Shown here: positions 1-8,146 of the stretch, one piece after another | How the letters are laid out: the number at the start of each line of letters is the position of its first letter | How positions within the stretch are numbered: position 1 is the first letter of the stretch | Assembly (NCBI GenBank): GCA_946611525.1 | Contig: CAMODS010000003.1 | Coordinates: forward strand, 1 to 22,130 | Direction: 5' to 3' | Length of the DNA: 22,130 nt | DNA from: an uncultured Lachnospiraceae bacterium | GTDB lineage: Bacteria > Bacillota > Clostridia > Lachnospirales > Lachnospiraceae | The notes under the pieces: generated by a model | Seen by the model: only the letters and a program-made list of their open reading frames with translations | What the model was told of the DNA's origin: nothing | The model's database searches: none | Program-made: the position numbers and the translations under genes

Positions 1-791
1 TCGCAGCTATCGAGGGATCTTCACTTGGTGAGGCTCTTGACATGGCTAAGGAAGCTAACATCCCCGTTATCGCTTATGACCGTCTGCTTATGGACTCCGA
101 TGCAGTTTCTTACTACGCTACATTCGATAACTACAAGGTAGGCCAGGTTCAGGGTCAGTACGTAATCGACGCTCTTGATCTTGACAACGCAGCAGGCCCC
201 TTCAATATCGAGTTTACCGCAGGTGACCCCGGTGACAACAACGCTGGTTTCTTCTTCAACGGTGCTATGGATCTTCTTAAGCCCTACATCGACGAGGGTA
301 AGCTTAATGTAGTATCCGGCCAGAAGACATTTGAAGAGGTTGCTACACCTACATGGGGCACAGACGTTGCTCAGAAGCGTGCAGAGAACATCCTTTCCAC
401 AAACTATGCTGATGGCACAGAGCTTGATGTATGGCTTTGCTCCAACGATTCTACAGCACTCGGTGTTGAGAACGCTTTAGCAGCTAACTACAATGGCAAG
501 TATCCCATCATCACCGGTCAGGACTGCGACATTGAGAATACAAAGAACATGATCGCTGGTAAGCAGTCAATGTCAGTATTCAAGGATACACGTACTCTTG
601 CAGCTCAGGTTGTTAAGATGACAGGTCAGATCCTTGCAGGTGAAGAGGTTGACGTAAATGATACTGAGACTTACAACAACAACAAGATCACTGTTCCTTC
701 ATACCTTTGCGAGCCTGTATTCGCAGACGCAAACAACTACAAGGAGATCCTGATCGATTCCGGTTACTACACCGAGGATCAGCTTAAGTAA
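1..791 (+). CDS. chvE: Sugar ABC transporter substrate-binding protein, ChvE/XylF type (5' partial)
   Basis: The 5' end lies outside the window. The reading frame is open from base 3, giving 262 visible residues, and it ends in TAA at 789-791. The product is the C-terminal part of a type I periplasmic-binding-fold protein that captures aldoses outside the membrane and delivers them to the permease encoded downstream. The stretch IPVIAYDRL, then a DNYKVGQVQ segment, a TGQDCDIEN segment and SVFKDTRTLA are the pattern I know from ChvE/GguAB-associated multiple-monosaccharide binding proteins. In a Gram-positive host it would be a lipoprotein, but the signal peptide is not visible. The gene is followed by a hairpin terminator and then by its ATPase and two permeases. 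The exact sugar cannot be read from sequence; the xylulokinase and isomerase downstream favour a pentose. The family is clear and the substrate is inferred. Confidence 0.88.
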   Translation, partial: AAIEGSSLGEALDMAKEANIPVIAYDRLLMDSDAVSYYATFDNYKVGQVQGQYVIDALDLDNAAGPFNIEFTAGDPGDNNAGFFFNGAMDLLKPYIDEGKLNVVSGQKTFEEVATPTWGTDVAQKRAENILSTNYADGTELDVWLCSNDSTALGVENALAANYNGKYPIITGQDCDIENTKNMIAGKQSMSVFKDTRTLAAQVVKMTGQILAGEEVDVNDTETYNNNKITVPSYLCEPVFADANNYKEILIDSGYYTEDQLK

Positions 792-817
792 TCTGAGTGA
801 TCTAATCTAAGGTTTTT

Positions 818-850
818 AACAGGCGGGTCTAAAAAGCCCGCCTGTTTAAA
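818..850 (+). terminator. Hairpin terminator/attenuator after the binding-protein gene
   Basis: A perfect 10-bp stem pairs 818-827 (AACAGGCGGG) with 837-846 (CCCGCCTGTT) around a 9-nt loop. The following T-run is short (TTTAAAA), so termination is probably partial. Partial termination would allow some readthrough into the ATPase and permeases while making more binding protein. Confidence 0.7.
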
Positions 851-899
851 AGTATAGAAGTATTGTTGTTTCTTTTTTCGTAAGAATTGGAGGGATATT

Positions 900-2447
900 T
901 TGGGTAAAACAATTCTCGAAATGAAAAATATCACCAAAACCTTCCCCGGAGTCAAGGCTCTTGACAATGTTAACCTCAAGGTTGAAGAGGGTGAGATCCA
1001 TGCACTGGTTGGAGAAAACGGTGCGGGAAAGTCTACTCTTATGAATGTCCTTTCGGGCATCTATCCTTACGGAACCTATGAGGGTGACATCATCTATAAC
1101 GGGGAAGTTTGTCAGTTCCAGAAGATAAAGGATTCCGAGGAAAAGGGAATCGTTATCATCCATCAGGAGCTGGCACTTGTGCCTCAGATGACCATTGGGG
1201 AAAACATGTTCCTGGGCAATGAGAGAGGCACAAAGAATGCAATTAACTGGAATGAGACATACGGTGAAGCGGATAAGTACCTTAAGATGGTTGGTCTGTC
1301 CGAGACTTCCCGTGTTTTGATCAAAGATATAGGTACAGGTAAGCAGCAGCTGGTTGAGATAGCCAAGGCTCTCGCCAAGAACGCTAAGCTTCTTATCCTG
1401 GACGAGCCTACCTCATCTCTTAATGAGACAGATTCGAGAGCTCTTCTGGATCTGATGCTTGAGTTTAAGAAAAAGGGTATGACCATGATCATCATTACCC
1501 ATAAGCTCAACGAGGTTGTGTACGTTGCTGACAAGATCACGGTTGTACGTGACGGTTCCACGGTTGAGACCTTAGACTGCCATGAGACTGAGATCAGCGA
1601 GGACCGCATCATCAAGGGCATGGTTGGCCGTGAGATCACGGACCGTTTCCCCAAGAGGAGCGGAGTCAAGATCGGCGACATCAATCTGGAGGTCAAGGAC
1701 TGGACAGTTCATCATCCTCTTTACACCGAGCGTGTGGTGGTTGACAAGGTTAACTTCAACGTCAAAAAGGGTGAGGTTGTCGGCATCTACGGACTTATGG
1801 GCGCAGGCCGTACTGAGCTTGCCATGAGTATGTTTGGTAAGTCCTATGGTACGGATATTTCCGGAACCATGAAGATCAATGGCAAGGAGGTCAATCTAAA
1901 GACCCCCAGAGAGGCGATTGACGAAAAGCTTGCTTATGTTACTGAAGACCGTAAGGGTAACGGCCTTGTTTTAGGAAAGTCCATCAAGATAAATACATCT
2001 CTTGCCAACATGGCCGGAGTCAGTGACAGAGGTGTTATCGATACCGATAAGGAGTACAATGTTGCTGCAGAATATGCAGAAAAATTAAAGACCAAGACTC
2101 CTTCTGTAGAGCAGCTTGTGGGCAATCTTTCCGGTGGTAACCAGCAGAAGGTTCTTTTGGCCAAGTGGATGTTTACGGATCCCGATGTTTTGATCTTGGA
2201 CGAGCCTACCAGAGGTATCGACGTAGGCGCAAAGTATGAGATCTATTGTATCATCAATGATCTGGTTGCATCAGGTAAGTCCGTAGTCATGATATCTTCC
2301 GAGCTTCCGGAGACCATCGGTATGTCGGATCGTATCTATGTCATGAATGAGGGCAAGTTTATTGCTGAGATGCCTGCATCCGAGGCAACTCAGGAGAACA
2401 TTATGGCAGCAATCATCCAGTCAGCGGGAGGAGGTGACAAGTCATGA
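900..2447 (+). CDS. mmsA: Multiple-monosaccharide (xylose-type) ABC transporter ATPase, tandem domains
   Basis: This cytoplasmic ATPase of 515 residues powers sugar import. It has two fused ABC domains, the normal length and layout for the MglA/XylG/RbsA class. Domain 1 has Walker A GENGAGKST at residues 38-46 and Walker B LILDEPTSS with D168-E169, but its signature loop is degenerate (IGTGKQQ). Domain 2 has a degenerate Walker A (GLMGAGRTE, no Lys) but an intact LSGGNQQK signature from residue 410 and LILDEPTRG with D434-E435. This is the usual CUT2 asymmetry. The GTYEG segment after the first Walker A resembles GguA/XylG proteins. I chose a TTG start at 900 because GGAGGG at 889-894 is spaced correctly; the ATG at 921 would cut into the beta strand. 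The stop overlaps the next start by 4 nt (ATGA), which indicates translational coupling. Confidence 0.9.
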   Translation: MGKTILEMKNITKTFPGVKALDNVNLKVEEGEIHALVGENGAGKSTLMNVLSGIYPYGTYEGDIIYNGEVCQFQKIKDSEEKGIVIIHQELALVPQMTIGENMFLGNERGTKNAINWNETYGEADKYLKMVGLSETSRVLIKDIGTGKQQLVEIAKALAKNAKLLILDEPTSSLNETDSRALLDLMLEFKKKGMTMIIITHKLNEVVYVADKITVVRDGSTVETLDCHETEISEDRIIKGMVGREITDRFPKRSGVKIGDINLEVKDWTVHHPLYTERVVVDKVNFNVKKGEVVGIYGLMGAGRTELAMSMFGKSYGTDISGTMKINGKEVNLKTPREAIDEKLAYVTEDRKGNGLVLGKSIKINTSLANMAGVSDRGVIDTDKEYNVAAEYAEKLKTKTPSVEQLVGNLSGGNQQKVLLAKWMFTDPDVLILDEPTRGIDVGAKYEIYCIINDLVASGKSVVMISSELPETIGMSDRIYVMNEGKFIAEMPASEATQENIMAAIIQSAGGGDKS

Positions 2448-3610
2448 GTGCAAAGATCACCGATGTTTTGAAAAAATACACGATGGCGATCGCTCTTGTG
2501 ATCATAGTCATCTTTTTCCAGATCAATACCAGCGGAGCTATCCTGCTCCCTCAGAACATTAACAACCTTATCAGCCAGAATGCATATGTGTTCGTGCTTT
2601 CCGCAGGTATGCTTTTATGTATATTAACAGGCGGTAACATCGATCTGGCCGTTGGTTCGGTAGTCTGCTTTGTAGGTGGTATCGGCGCTGTAGTCATGCA
2701 GGCCAACATCCCCTGGATCGTGGCAGTGATACTGATGCTTGTCGGCGGTATCCTGGTAGGTATGTGGCAGGGCTTCTGGATCGCTTATATCAAGGTTCCG
2801 CCCTTTATAGCCACTCTGGCAGGCATGTATGCTTTCCGTGGATTATCCAACGTTGTCATGCAGGGTTATGCAATAGGTATCAACAACGAGACCTTCCTTA
2901 AGGTTTTCGGTGGCGGAGCTGATTGCTACATCCCCGATTTTATTGGCAGCGGTGCCATGAACATCACCTGTATGGTTGTTGGTGTTATTGCAGTGGCGCT
3001 TTTGATCTTTTCCGTATTCAGATCACGTGCGGCAGCACAGAAGCAGGGATATGAGCTGGCACCTCTTCCCGGTGAGCTTGCAAAGCTTGTAGTAATAAGT
3101 GCGCTTGTTCTCTGGATGTTCTATAAGCTGGCTAATTACAAGGGTATCCCCACAGTACTCATCTGGGTAGCTATCGTACTTTTGGCATATACCTATATTA
3201 CAGGTAACACACGTATGGGACGTTATCTCTACGCAGTAGGTGGTAACGAAAAAGCTACGATCCTTTCCGGTATCGATTCCAGAAAGGTATACTTCTTTGC
3301 TTACGTCAACATGGGTCTCATGGCAGGCCTGGCAGGTATCCTTACAGTGGCACGTGCCACCATGGCACAGCCTACCTTTGGTAACCTCTATGAGATGGAC
3401 GCCATCGCAGCCTGCTTCATCGGTGGAGCAAGTGCATACGGTGGTGAAGGTAATGTCTTCGGTATCATAGTCGGTGCTCTTATCATGGGTGTTATCAACC
3501 AGGGTATGAGTATCATGGGCGTCAATGCCAACTACCAGACCGTAGTAAAAGGTATCGTAGTTTTGGTTGCTATCATCTTTGACGTTCTGTCAAATAAGAA
3601 GAAAAAGTAA
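2444..3610 (+). CDS. mmsB: Multiple-monosaccharide ABC transporter permease, first copy
   Basis: This is an integral membrane permease of 388 residues in the CUT2 permease family, with about ten hydrophobic segments. It carries the characteristic TGGNIDLAVG motif (GGNIDL at residues 63-68), a long cytoplasmic-looking loop after about residue 180, a YAVGGNEKAT coupling-loop motif and a C-terminal AIAACFIGGASAYGG motif. The length and the mid-protein insertion match GguB/XylH-type permeases rather than the shorter RbsC type. It starts inside the ATPase stop codon, and its Shine-Dalgarno AGGAGGTGA (2429-2437) lies within the ATPase coding sequence. A homologous permease follows 12 nt after its stop, so the membrane channel is probably a heterodimer, although homodimers of each copy cannot be excluded. 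Confidence 0.9.
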   Translation: MSAKITDVLKKYTMAIALVIIVIFFQINTSGAILLPQNINNLISQNAYVFVLSAGMLLCILTGGNIDLAVGSVVCFVGGIGAVVMQANIPWIVAVILMLVGGILVGMWQGFWIAYIKVPPFIATLAGMYAFRGLSNVVMQGYAIGINNETFLKVFGGGADCYIPDFIGSGAMNITCMVVGVIAVALLIFSVFRSRAAAQKQGYELAPLPGELAKLVVISALVLWMFYKLANYKGIPTVLIWVAIVLLAYTYITGNTRMGRYLYAVGGNEKATILSGIDSRKVYFFAYVNMGLMAGLAGILTVARATMAQPTFGNLYEMDAIAACFIGGASAYGGEGNVFGIIVGALIMGVINQGMSIMGVNANYQTVVKGIVVLVAIIFDVLSNKKKK

Positions 3611-3622
3611 AGGGGAAGAGTC

Positions 3623-4798
3623 ATGGCAAAAAATTATATGGATGTTTTAAAAAAGAATGCAATGCTCATAGTTCTTGTCCTCGTATTCATCTTTTTCACG
3701 GTTATGACAGGGGGACAGATGTTTCAGCCATTGCAGTTTAACGCACTGATCACCCAGAATGCATATGTATTCATTCTTGCTACAGGTATGCTGATGTGTA
3801 TGCTCACCGGTGGTAATATCGATCTTTCCTGCGGATCCTTTGTCTGCTTTTTAGGATCGGTTGGTGCAGTGATGTTGGCAGTTAAAAACATGAGTACCGG
3901 TTTATCCATAGCGCTTATGATCCTTATCGGAGTAGTATATGGTGGAGTTCTCGGATTTCTTATCGCTTATGTAAATGTTCCGCCCTGGATCGCTACACTG
4001 GCAGGATTCCTGGCATTCAGAGGTCTTGGAACAGCTATCCTTTCCAACAACAGTACGACCGGTAGTATTTCACTTTCCAACAATGAAGGATATATGGCAT
4101 TGTTTTCAGGAAAGCTTTTCGGAACACCCGTGGGCCAGCTCAATATCACCTGCATTATCGTGGGTATTGTGGCGGCTGTTGTAGTGGTGATCCTCAACTT
4201 CACTACCAGAGCAAGGAAGCTTAGCAAGGGATATGAAGCAGATTCGGCTTCATCGGTCATCATCAAGAGCGTATTGGCAGTGGCAGTGATCATGCTTTTT
4301 GCGTACAAGCTGGCACTTTCAGGTGGTATCCCCACAGTATTGGTTTGGGTTGTGGCTATAGTGCTTATCTACAGCTTCATCACTTCAAAGACCACCACGG
4401 GACGCTACTTCTACACCATAGGTGACAATGCCGAGACCACAAGGCTCTCAGGTGTTGATACAAAGCTCATCATGTTCCTGGCATATCTGAACATGGCAGT
4501 TTTGACAGCTATCACCACCTTCCTTGTTACATCAAGATTCCAGGCAGCCAACTCCACTGCTGGTACCTACTATGAGATGGACGCTATCGCAGCCTGCGTG
4601 GTAGGCGGAGTTTCAGCTTACGGTGGATCCGGTACTGTCTTTGGTATGGTTGTCGGTGCTACACTTATCGGTGTAATAAACCTTGGCATGTCCCTTATGG
4701 GCGTTAATGCCGACTGGCAGAAGATCGTAAAAGGTATGGTTCTTTTGGCAGCAGTTGTGTTTGATATCCTTGCAGCCAGAAAGAATGCTACAAAGTAA
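3623..4798 (+). CDS. Multiple-monosaccharide ABC transporter permease, second copy
   Basis: This 391-residue paralogue of the preceding permease aligns along its whole length. Both begin with a DVLKK segment near residue 7, both have QNAYVF at residues 45-50 and GGNIDL at 63-68, and both end with a SIMGVNA/SLMGVNA segment followed by a VVKG/IVKG stretch. It keeps the C-terminal AIAACVVGGVSAYGG motif, while the coupling loop reads YTIGDNAETT instead of YAVGGNEKAT. AGGGGAAG at 3611-3618 is the ribosome binding site. The two copies probably form a heterodimeric channel fed by the binding protein upstream. ChvE/GguAB-type systems that I know usually have one permease gene, so the tandem copy is notable. 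Full length and intact motifs argue that it is functional rather than a decaying duplicate. Confidence 0.87.
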   Translation: MAKNYMDVLKKNAMLIVLVLVFIFFTVMTGGQMFQPLQFNALITQNAYVFILATGMLMCMLTGGNIDLSCGSFVCFLGSVGAVMLAVKNMSTGLSIALMILIGVVYGGVLGFLIAYVNVPPWIATLAGFLAFRGLGTAILSNNSTTGSISLSNNEGYMALFSGKLFGTPVGQLNITCIIVGIVAAVVVVILNFTTRARKLSKGYEADSASSVIIKSVLAVAVIMLFAYKLALSGGIPTVLVWVVAIVLIYSFITSKTTTGRYFYTIGDNAETTRLSGVDTKLIMFLAYLNMAVLTAITTFLVTSRFQAANSTAGTYYEMDAIAACVVGGVSAYGGSGTVFGMVVGATLIGVINLGMSLMGVNADWQKIVKGMVLLAAVVFDILAARKNATK

Positions 4799-4825
4799 TT
4801 AAGATCCGGAGCATTCCGGTAACTG

Positions 4826-4884
4826 TGTCATCCTGAGCGAAGTGGAGGATCTTTTATTGATCGTTTACTATGCCCGGGATGACA
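4826..4884. repeat. Intergenic palindromic repeat, copy 1
   Basis: The left arm (4826-4851) begins TGTCATCCTGAGCGAAG and ends GAGGATC. The right arm (4859-4884) is a degenerate inverted copy ending GGGATGACA. The outer 8 bp (TGTCATCC and GGATGACA) are a perfect inverted repeat. The same unit recurs at 13830-13903 and 15323-15393. A small CCGGA/TCCGG hairpin at 4806-4819 lies just before it. The repeat separates the transporter genes from xylB. Confidence 0.8.
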
Positions 4885-4944
4885 TTGACTTATGTATAAT
4901 AATTGAGAGGATCAATTAAAAGACAGATTTTTAGGAGAAAGAAT

Positions 4945-6417
4945 ATGCTTTTTATTGGAATCGATCTGGGAACATCCGCAGTTAAGCTGCTTTTGATGGA
5001 TGAGACCGGGGTTATCAAAAACATAGTTTCAAAGGAGTATCCGCTTTCCTTCCCGAAGCCGGGCTGGAGTGAGCAGTCTCCCTATGATTGGTATGAAAAG
5101 ACAATAGAGGGCCTGGGGGAACTGATTGATGGTTATGACAAGAGCGATGTCAAGGGCATAAGCTTTGGCGGACAGATGCATGGACTGGTGGTTCTGGATG
5201 AGAATGATGAGGTCATCAGACCGGCCATACTCTGGAACGACGGACGTACCGGCGAAGAGGTGGACTATCTCAACAACGATATTGGCAAGGCCCGTCTTAC
5301 CGAGCTTACAGGCAACATTGCTTTTGCAGGCTTTACGGCGCCTAAGATCCTGTGGATGAAGAAAAATGAGCCGGACAATTTTGCCCGCATAAAAAAGATA
5401 ATGCTTCCGAAGGACTACATCGCATACAGACTTAGCGGGACCTTCTGCACCGATTATTCTGATGCATCCGGCATGTTGCTTTTGGATGTTAAGAACAAGT
5501 GCTGGTCCAAGGAGATGATCGACATCTGCGGCATTACAGAGGAGCAGCTTCCCAAGCTCTTTGAGAGCTTTGACAAGGTGGGTACGTTGCTTCCGGATGT
5601 GGCCTCTAAGCTCGGTCTTTCCACCGACGTGGTCATCGCGGCAGGCGCGGGAGACAATGCGGCCGCGGCCGTTGGAATGGGAGTAGCCGGTGACGGCAGT
5701 TGTAATATTTCCCTGGGTACCAGCGGTACTCTTTTCATAGCGTCAAAGTCCTATGGTGTGGATCCGAACAATGCGCTCCATTCCTTTGACCATGCAGACG
5801 GTACCTACCATCTGATGGGCTGCATGCTGTCGGCGGCATCCTGCAACAAGTGGTGGATGGATGAGATTATTGACAACAAGGACTATGCCGGCCAGCAGAA
5901 GGACATAACGGATGATAAGTTAGGTGAGAACCATGTGTACTTCCTGCCTTATCTTATGGGAGAGCGTTCTCCCCACAACGATCCCGATGCACGGGGCTGT
6001 TTTATCGGACTTTCCATGGAGAATACCCGTGGCGACATGACACAGGCAGTGTTAGAGGGGGTGGCTTTTGCCTTCAAGGATATGCTAAAGGCGGCGCATC
6101 AGGCCGGTGCTCATCCCGAAAGGAGCTTTATCTGCGGTGGAGGGGCAAAGAGCCCTCTCTGGCAAAAGATCATGGCAAATGTACTTGACTTAAAACTGGA
6201 CATACCTGAAAATGAAGAGGGCCCCTCCATGGGAGGAGCCATGCTCGCCATGGTTGCCTGCGGAGTGTATGACAGTGTGGAGGCTGCCGCAAAAGCAATT
6301 GTAAAGATAAAGGGTACCATCGAGCCTGATGATGTTCTTGTGAAAAAGTATGAGAAGAAGTATGATGAATTTATAAAATTCTATCCGGCTCTTAAGGATA
6401 GTTTTAAAAATTTATAA
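4945..6417 (+). CDS. xylB: Xylulokinase (FGGY-family carbohydrate kinase)
   Basis: This cytoplasmic kinase of 490 residues, the usual XylB length, phosphorylates D-xylulose to D-xylulose 5-phosphate for the pentose phosphate or phosphoketolase route. The N-terminal phosphate-binding motif GIDLGTSAVK is at residues 5-14. The GGQMHGL segment (Q77-M78-H79-G80) is typical of xylulokinases, where Met and His contact the sugar. GAGDNAAAAVG carries the probable catalytic base D237, and GGGAKSPLW near residue 395 is part of the C-terminal FGGY domain. The ATG at 4945 has AGGAG at 4933-4937 with 7-nt spacing, and the protein then begins exactly at the conserved first strand; an in-frame TTG at 4903 lacks such a site. 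The isomerase-like gene follows after 13 nt, so the two are probably translated from one mRNA. Other pentuloses remain possible substrates. Confidence 0.9.
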   Translation: MLFIGIDLGTSAVKLLLMDETGVIKNIVSKEYPLSFPKPGWSEQSPYDWYEKTIEGLGELIDGYDKSDVKGISFGGQMHGLVVLDENDEVIRPAILWNDGRTGEEVDYLNNDIGKARLTELTGNIAFAGFTAPKILWMKKNEPDNFARIKKIMLPKDYIAYRLSGTFCTDYSDASGMLLLDVKNKCWSKEMIDICGITEEQLPKLFESFDKVGTLLPDVASKLGLSTDVVIAAGAGDNAAAAVGMGVAGDGSCNISLGTSGTLFIASKSYGVDPNNALHSFDHADGTYHLMGCMLSAASCNKWWMDEIIDNKDYAGQQKDITDDKLGENHVYFLPYLMGERSPHNDPDARGCFIGLSMENTRGDMTQAVLEGVAFAFKDMLKAAHQAGAHPERSFICGGGAKSPLWQKIMANVLDLKLDIPENEEGPSMGGAMLAMVACGVYDSVEAAAKAIVKIKGTIEPDDVLVKKYEKKYDEFIKFYPALKDSFKNL

Positions 6418-6430
6418 AGGAGGAGTAAAA

Positions 6431-7924
6431 ATGGGAGTAATCAACATTCCAAAGGTTAAGCTTGGTATAGTTGCAGTAAGCCGTGACTGCTTCCCTGAGA
6501 GTCTCTCGGTGGAAAGGAGAAAGGCGCTGGTTGCAGCATACAAAGCAAAGTATGATGCAGATGATATCTATGAGTGCCCTATATGCATCGTGGAGAGCGA
6601 GATCCATATGGTACAGGCACTGGAGGATATCAAGAAGGCAGGATGTAATGCACTTTGCGTATATCTCGGCAACTTCGGTCCCGAGATTTCAGAGACACTT
6701 TTGGCAAAGCACTTTGACGGGCCTAAGATGTTTGTGGCTGCTGCGGAGGAGTCACAGGACTCACTTTTAGATGGCAGAGGAGATGCATACTGTGGACTTC
6801 TCAATGCCAGCTACAACTTAAAGCTTAGAAATACAAAGGCTTATATCCCTGAGAACCCTGTAGGTGATGCAGAGGATCTGGCTTATGAGATCAACAAGTT
6901 CATCCCTATCGCAAGGGCTCTTATCGGACTTTCAGAGCTTAAGATCATATCCTTTGGTCCCCGTCCCCTTAACTTCCTTGCCTGCAATGCACCCATTGCA
7001 CAGCTTTACAACCTGGGAGTTGAGATCGAGGAGAATTCAGAACTTGACCTCTTTGAGTCCTTCAACAAGCATGAGGGCGATCCCAGGATCAAGGATGTTG
7101 TTGCCGACATGGAAAAGGAACTTGGCGCAGGTAACAAAAAGCCTCAGATCCTTGAAAAGCTGGCTCAGTACGAAATCACTCTTTTGGACTGGGTGGAGGA
7201 GCATCGCGGATACCGCAAGTATGTTTGTATCGCCGGCAAGTGCTGGCCTGCATTCCAGACACAGTTCAAGTTTGTACCCTGCTACGTAAACAGCCGACTT
7301 ACCGGCCGCGGCATACCTGTAAGCTGCGAGGTTGATATCTACGGAGCACTTTCCGAGTTTATCGGTACCTGCATCTCCGATGATGCGGTTACACTTTTGG
7401 ATATCAACAACTCCGTACCCAAGGATATGTACAAGGAGAGCATCGAGGGCAAGTTCGACTACAAGCATTCCGATACCTTCATGGGCTTCCACTGCGGCAA
7501 CACCTGCTCCGGCAAGATGTCTGCATGCGAGATGAGAAACCAGAAGATCATGGCGCGTACACTTCCCGAGGAGGTTACCAATGGTACCCTCGAGGGAGAT
7601 ATTGCACCCGGAGATATCACTTTCTATCGTCTTCAGTCAACTGCTGACGGCAAGCTTCGTGCTTATATCGCAGAGGGTGAGATCCTTCCCGTTGCTACAC
7701 GTTCCTTTGGCGGCATAGCTGTATTTGCCATCAAGGAGATGGGCCGTTTCTACCGCCACGTATTGGTTGGCAAGAACTTCCCTCACCACGGTGCAGTGGC
7801 CTTTGGTCATTACGGCGAGTTGCTGTTTGAGGTATTCAAATATGCAGGCGTTCCCCTTGAGGATCTTGATTACAATCAGCCTGCAAGCCTTCCTTATCCT
7901 AGTGAGAATCCCTTCTCAAGGTAG
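6431..7924 (+). CDS. L-fucose-isomerase-related protein, probable aldose (xylose?) isomerase
   Basis: This is a 497-residue cytoplasmic protein of the L-fucose/L-arabinose isomerase superfamily, metal-dependent enzymes that interconvert aldoses and ketoses. Candidate metal or catalytic residues by family pattern are E300 (CEVDIYG), D324 (LLDINNS) and H354 (GFHCGN), with a C-terminal FPHHGAVAFGHYG segment. It is shorter than classical FucI (about 590 residues). The ribosome binding site AAGGAGG (6417-6423) begins on the last base of the xylB stop, so it is tightly coupled to xylB. No fuculokinase, fuculose-phosphate aldolase or ribulokinase is present. Pairing with xylulokinase therefore suggests a role as a non-classical xylose isomerase. 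From memory, a FucI-related protein beside a xylulokinase in Clostridium acetobutylicum (CAC2610) was assigned this role. The family is confident and the substrate is inferred. Confidence 0.8.
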   Translation: MGVINIPKVKLGIVAVSRDCFPESLSVERRKALVAAYKAKYDADDIYECPICIVESEIHMVQALEDIKKAGCNALCVYLGNFGPEISETLLAKHFDGPKMFVAAAEESQDSLLDGRGDAYCGLLNASYNLKLRNTKAYIPENPVGDAEDLAYEINKFIPIARALIGLSELKIISFGPRPLNFLACNAPIAQLYNLGVEIEENSELDLFESFNKHEGDPRIKDVVADMEKELGAGNKKPQILEKLAQYEITLLDWVEEHRGYRKYVCIAGKCWPAFQTQFKFVPCYVNSRLTGRGIPVSCEVDIYGALSEFIGTCISDDAVTLLDINNSVPKDMYKESIEGKFDYKHSDTFMGFHCGNTCSGKMSACEMRNQKIMARTLPEEVTNGTLEGDIAPGDITFYRLQSTADGKLRAYIAEGEILPVATRSFGGIAVFAIKEMGRFYRHVLVGKNFPHHGAVAFGHYGELLFEVFKYAGVPLEDLDYNQPASLPYPSENPFSR

Positions 7925-7938
7925 TTTCTTTTTCATTT

Positions 7939-7972
7939 GGCTGCCGCCCGATTGGGCGGCGGCCCTTTTTTT
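7939..7972 (+). terminator. Strong intrinsic terminator closing region A
   Basis: An 11-bp GC-rich stem (7939-7949 with 7954-7964, one G-U pair) with a 4-nt loop GATT is followed by seven T residues (7966-7972). It lies 14 nt after the isomerase stop codon. Confidence 0.93.
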
Positions 7973-8012
7973 GTGTAAATATTTATGGATTTGATTAAAA
8001 TAATTACTGAAT

Positions 8013-8038
8013 CGTAAAATAACTGACTAAAACGATAA
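8013..8038. promoter_or_regulatory. Candidate regulator site upstream of the region B promoter
   Basis: CGTAAAATAA (8013-8022) is followed by ACTAAAACGATAA (8026-8038). A very similar pair in the same order, with starts 12 instead of 13 nt apart, lies at 13969-13993 upstream of the other internal binding-protein promoter. ACTGAATCG at 8006 and ACTAAAACG at 8026 also form an imperfect direct repeat 20 bp apart. The region is AT-rich, so chance similarity is possible. Confidence 0.3.
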
Positions 8039-8058
8039 CAAAATACACAAAAAACTAA

Positions 8059-8087
8059 TTGAAAATAACGGTTTAGTTGGATATATT
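8059..8087 (+). promoter_or_regulatory. Sigma-A-like promoter of the region B transporter
   Basis: TTGAAA (8059-8064) and TATATT (8082-8087) are separated by exactly 17 nt. Transcription would start near 8094, giving a leader of roughly 50 nt that contains the 8106-8126 hairpin and the ribosome binding site. The preceding gene ends in a strong terminator, so a promoter is expected here. Confidence 0.7.
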
Positions 8088-8105
8088 TTTAGGTAAAGTA
8101 AAGAA

Positions 8106-8126
8106 GATGCATAAAGGTTATGCATC
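8106..8126. promoter_or_regulatory. Perfect palindrome in the 5' leader of the region B binding protein
   Basis: The arms GATGCATAA (8106-8114) and TTATGCATC (8118-8126) are perfect inverted repeats around a 3-nt AGG spacer. The element ends 7 nt before the AGGAGGG ribosome binding site (8134-8140). It could be an operator for a dimeric repressor, or an RNA hairpin that affects mRNA stability or translation. Confidence 0.6.
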
Positions 8127-8146
8127 CGAACAAAGGAGGGTTACCA

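Noticed and set aside
4895..4900. A perfect TATAAT upstream of xylB as a separate promoter
   Set aside because: No -35-like hexamer lies 16-18 nt upstream (the region reads TGCCCGG), and TTGACT is only 4 nt away. It remains possible but is not supported enough to list.
8026..8040. ACTAAAACGATAACA as a catabolite-repression (cre) site
   Set aside because: The right half fits the consensus, but the invariant TG of the left half is CT. I treat it instead as part of the possible shared regulator element.
8120..8146. Earlier in-frame ATG for the region B binding protein
   Set aside because: It lies inside the palindrome, would place residues before the Lys-rich signal start, and lacks a ribosome site; the ATG at 8147 has an ideal one.
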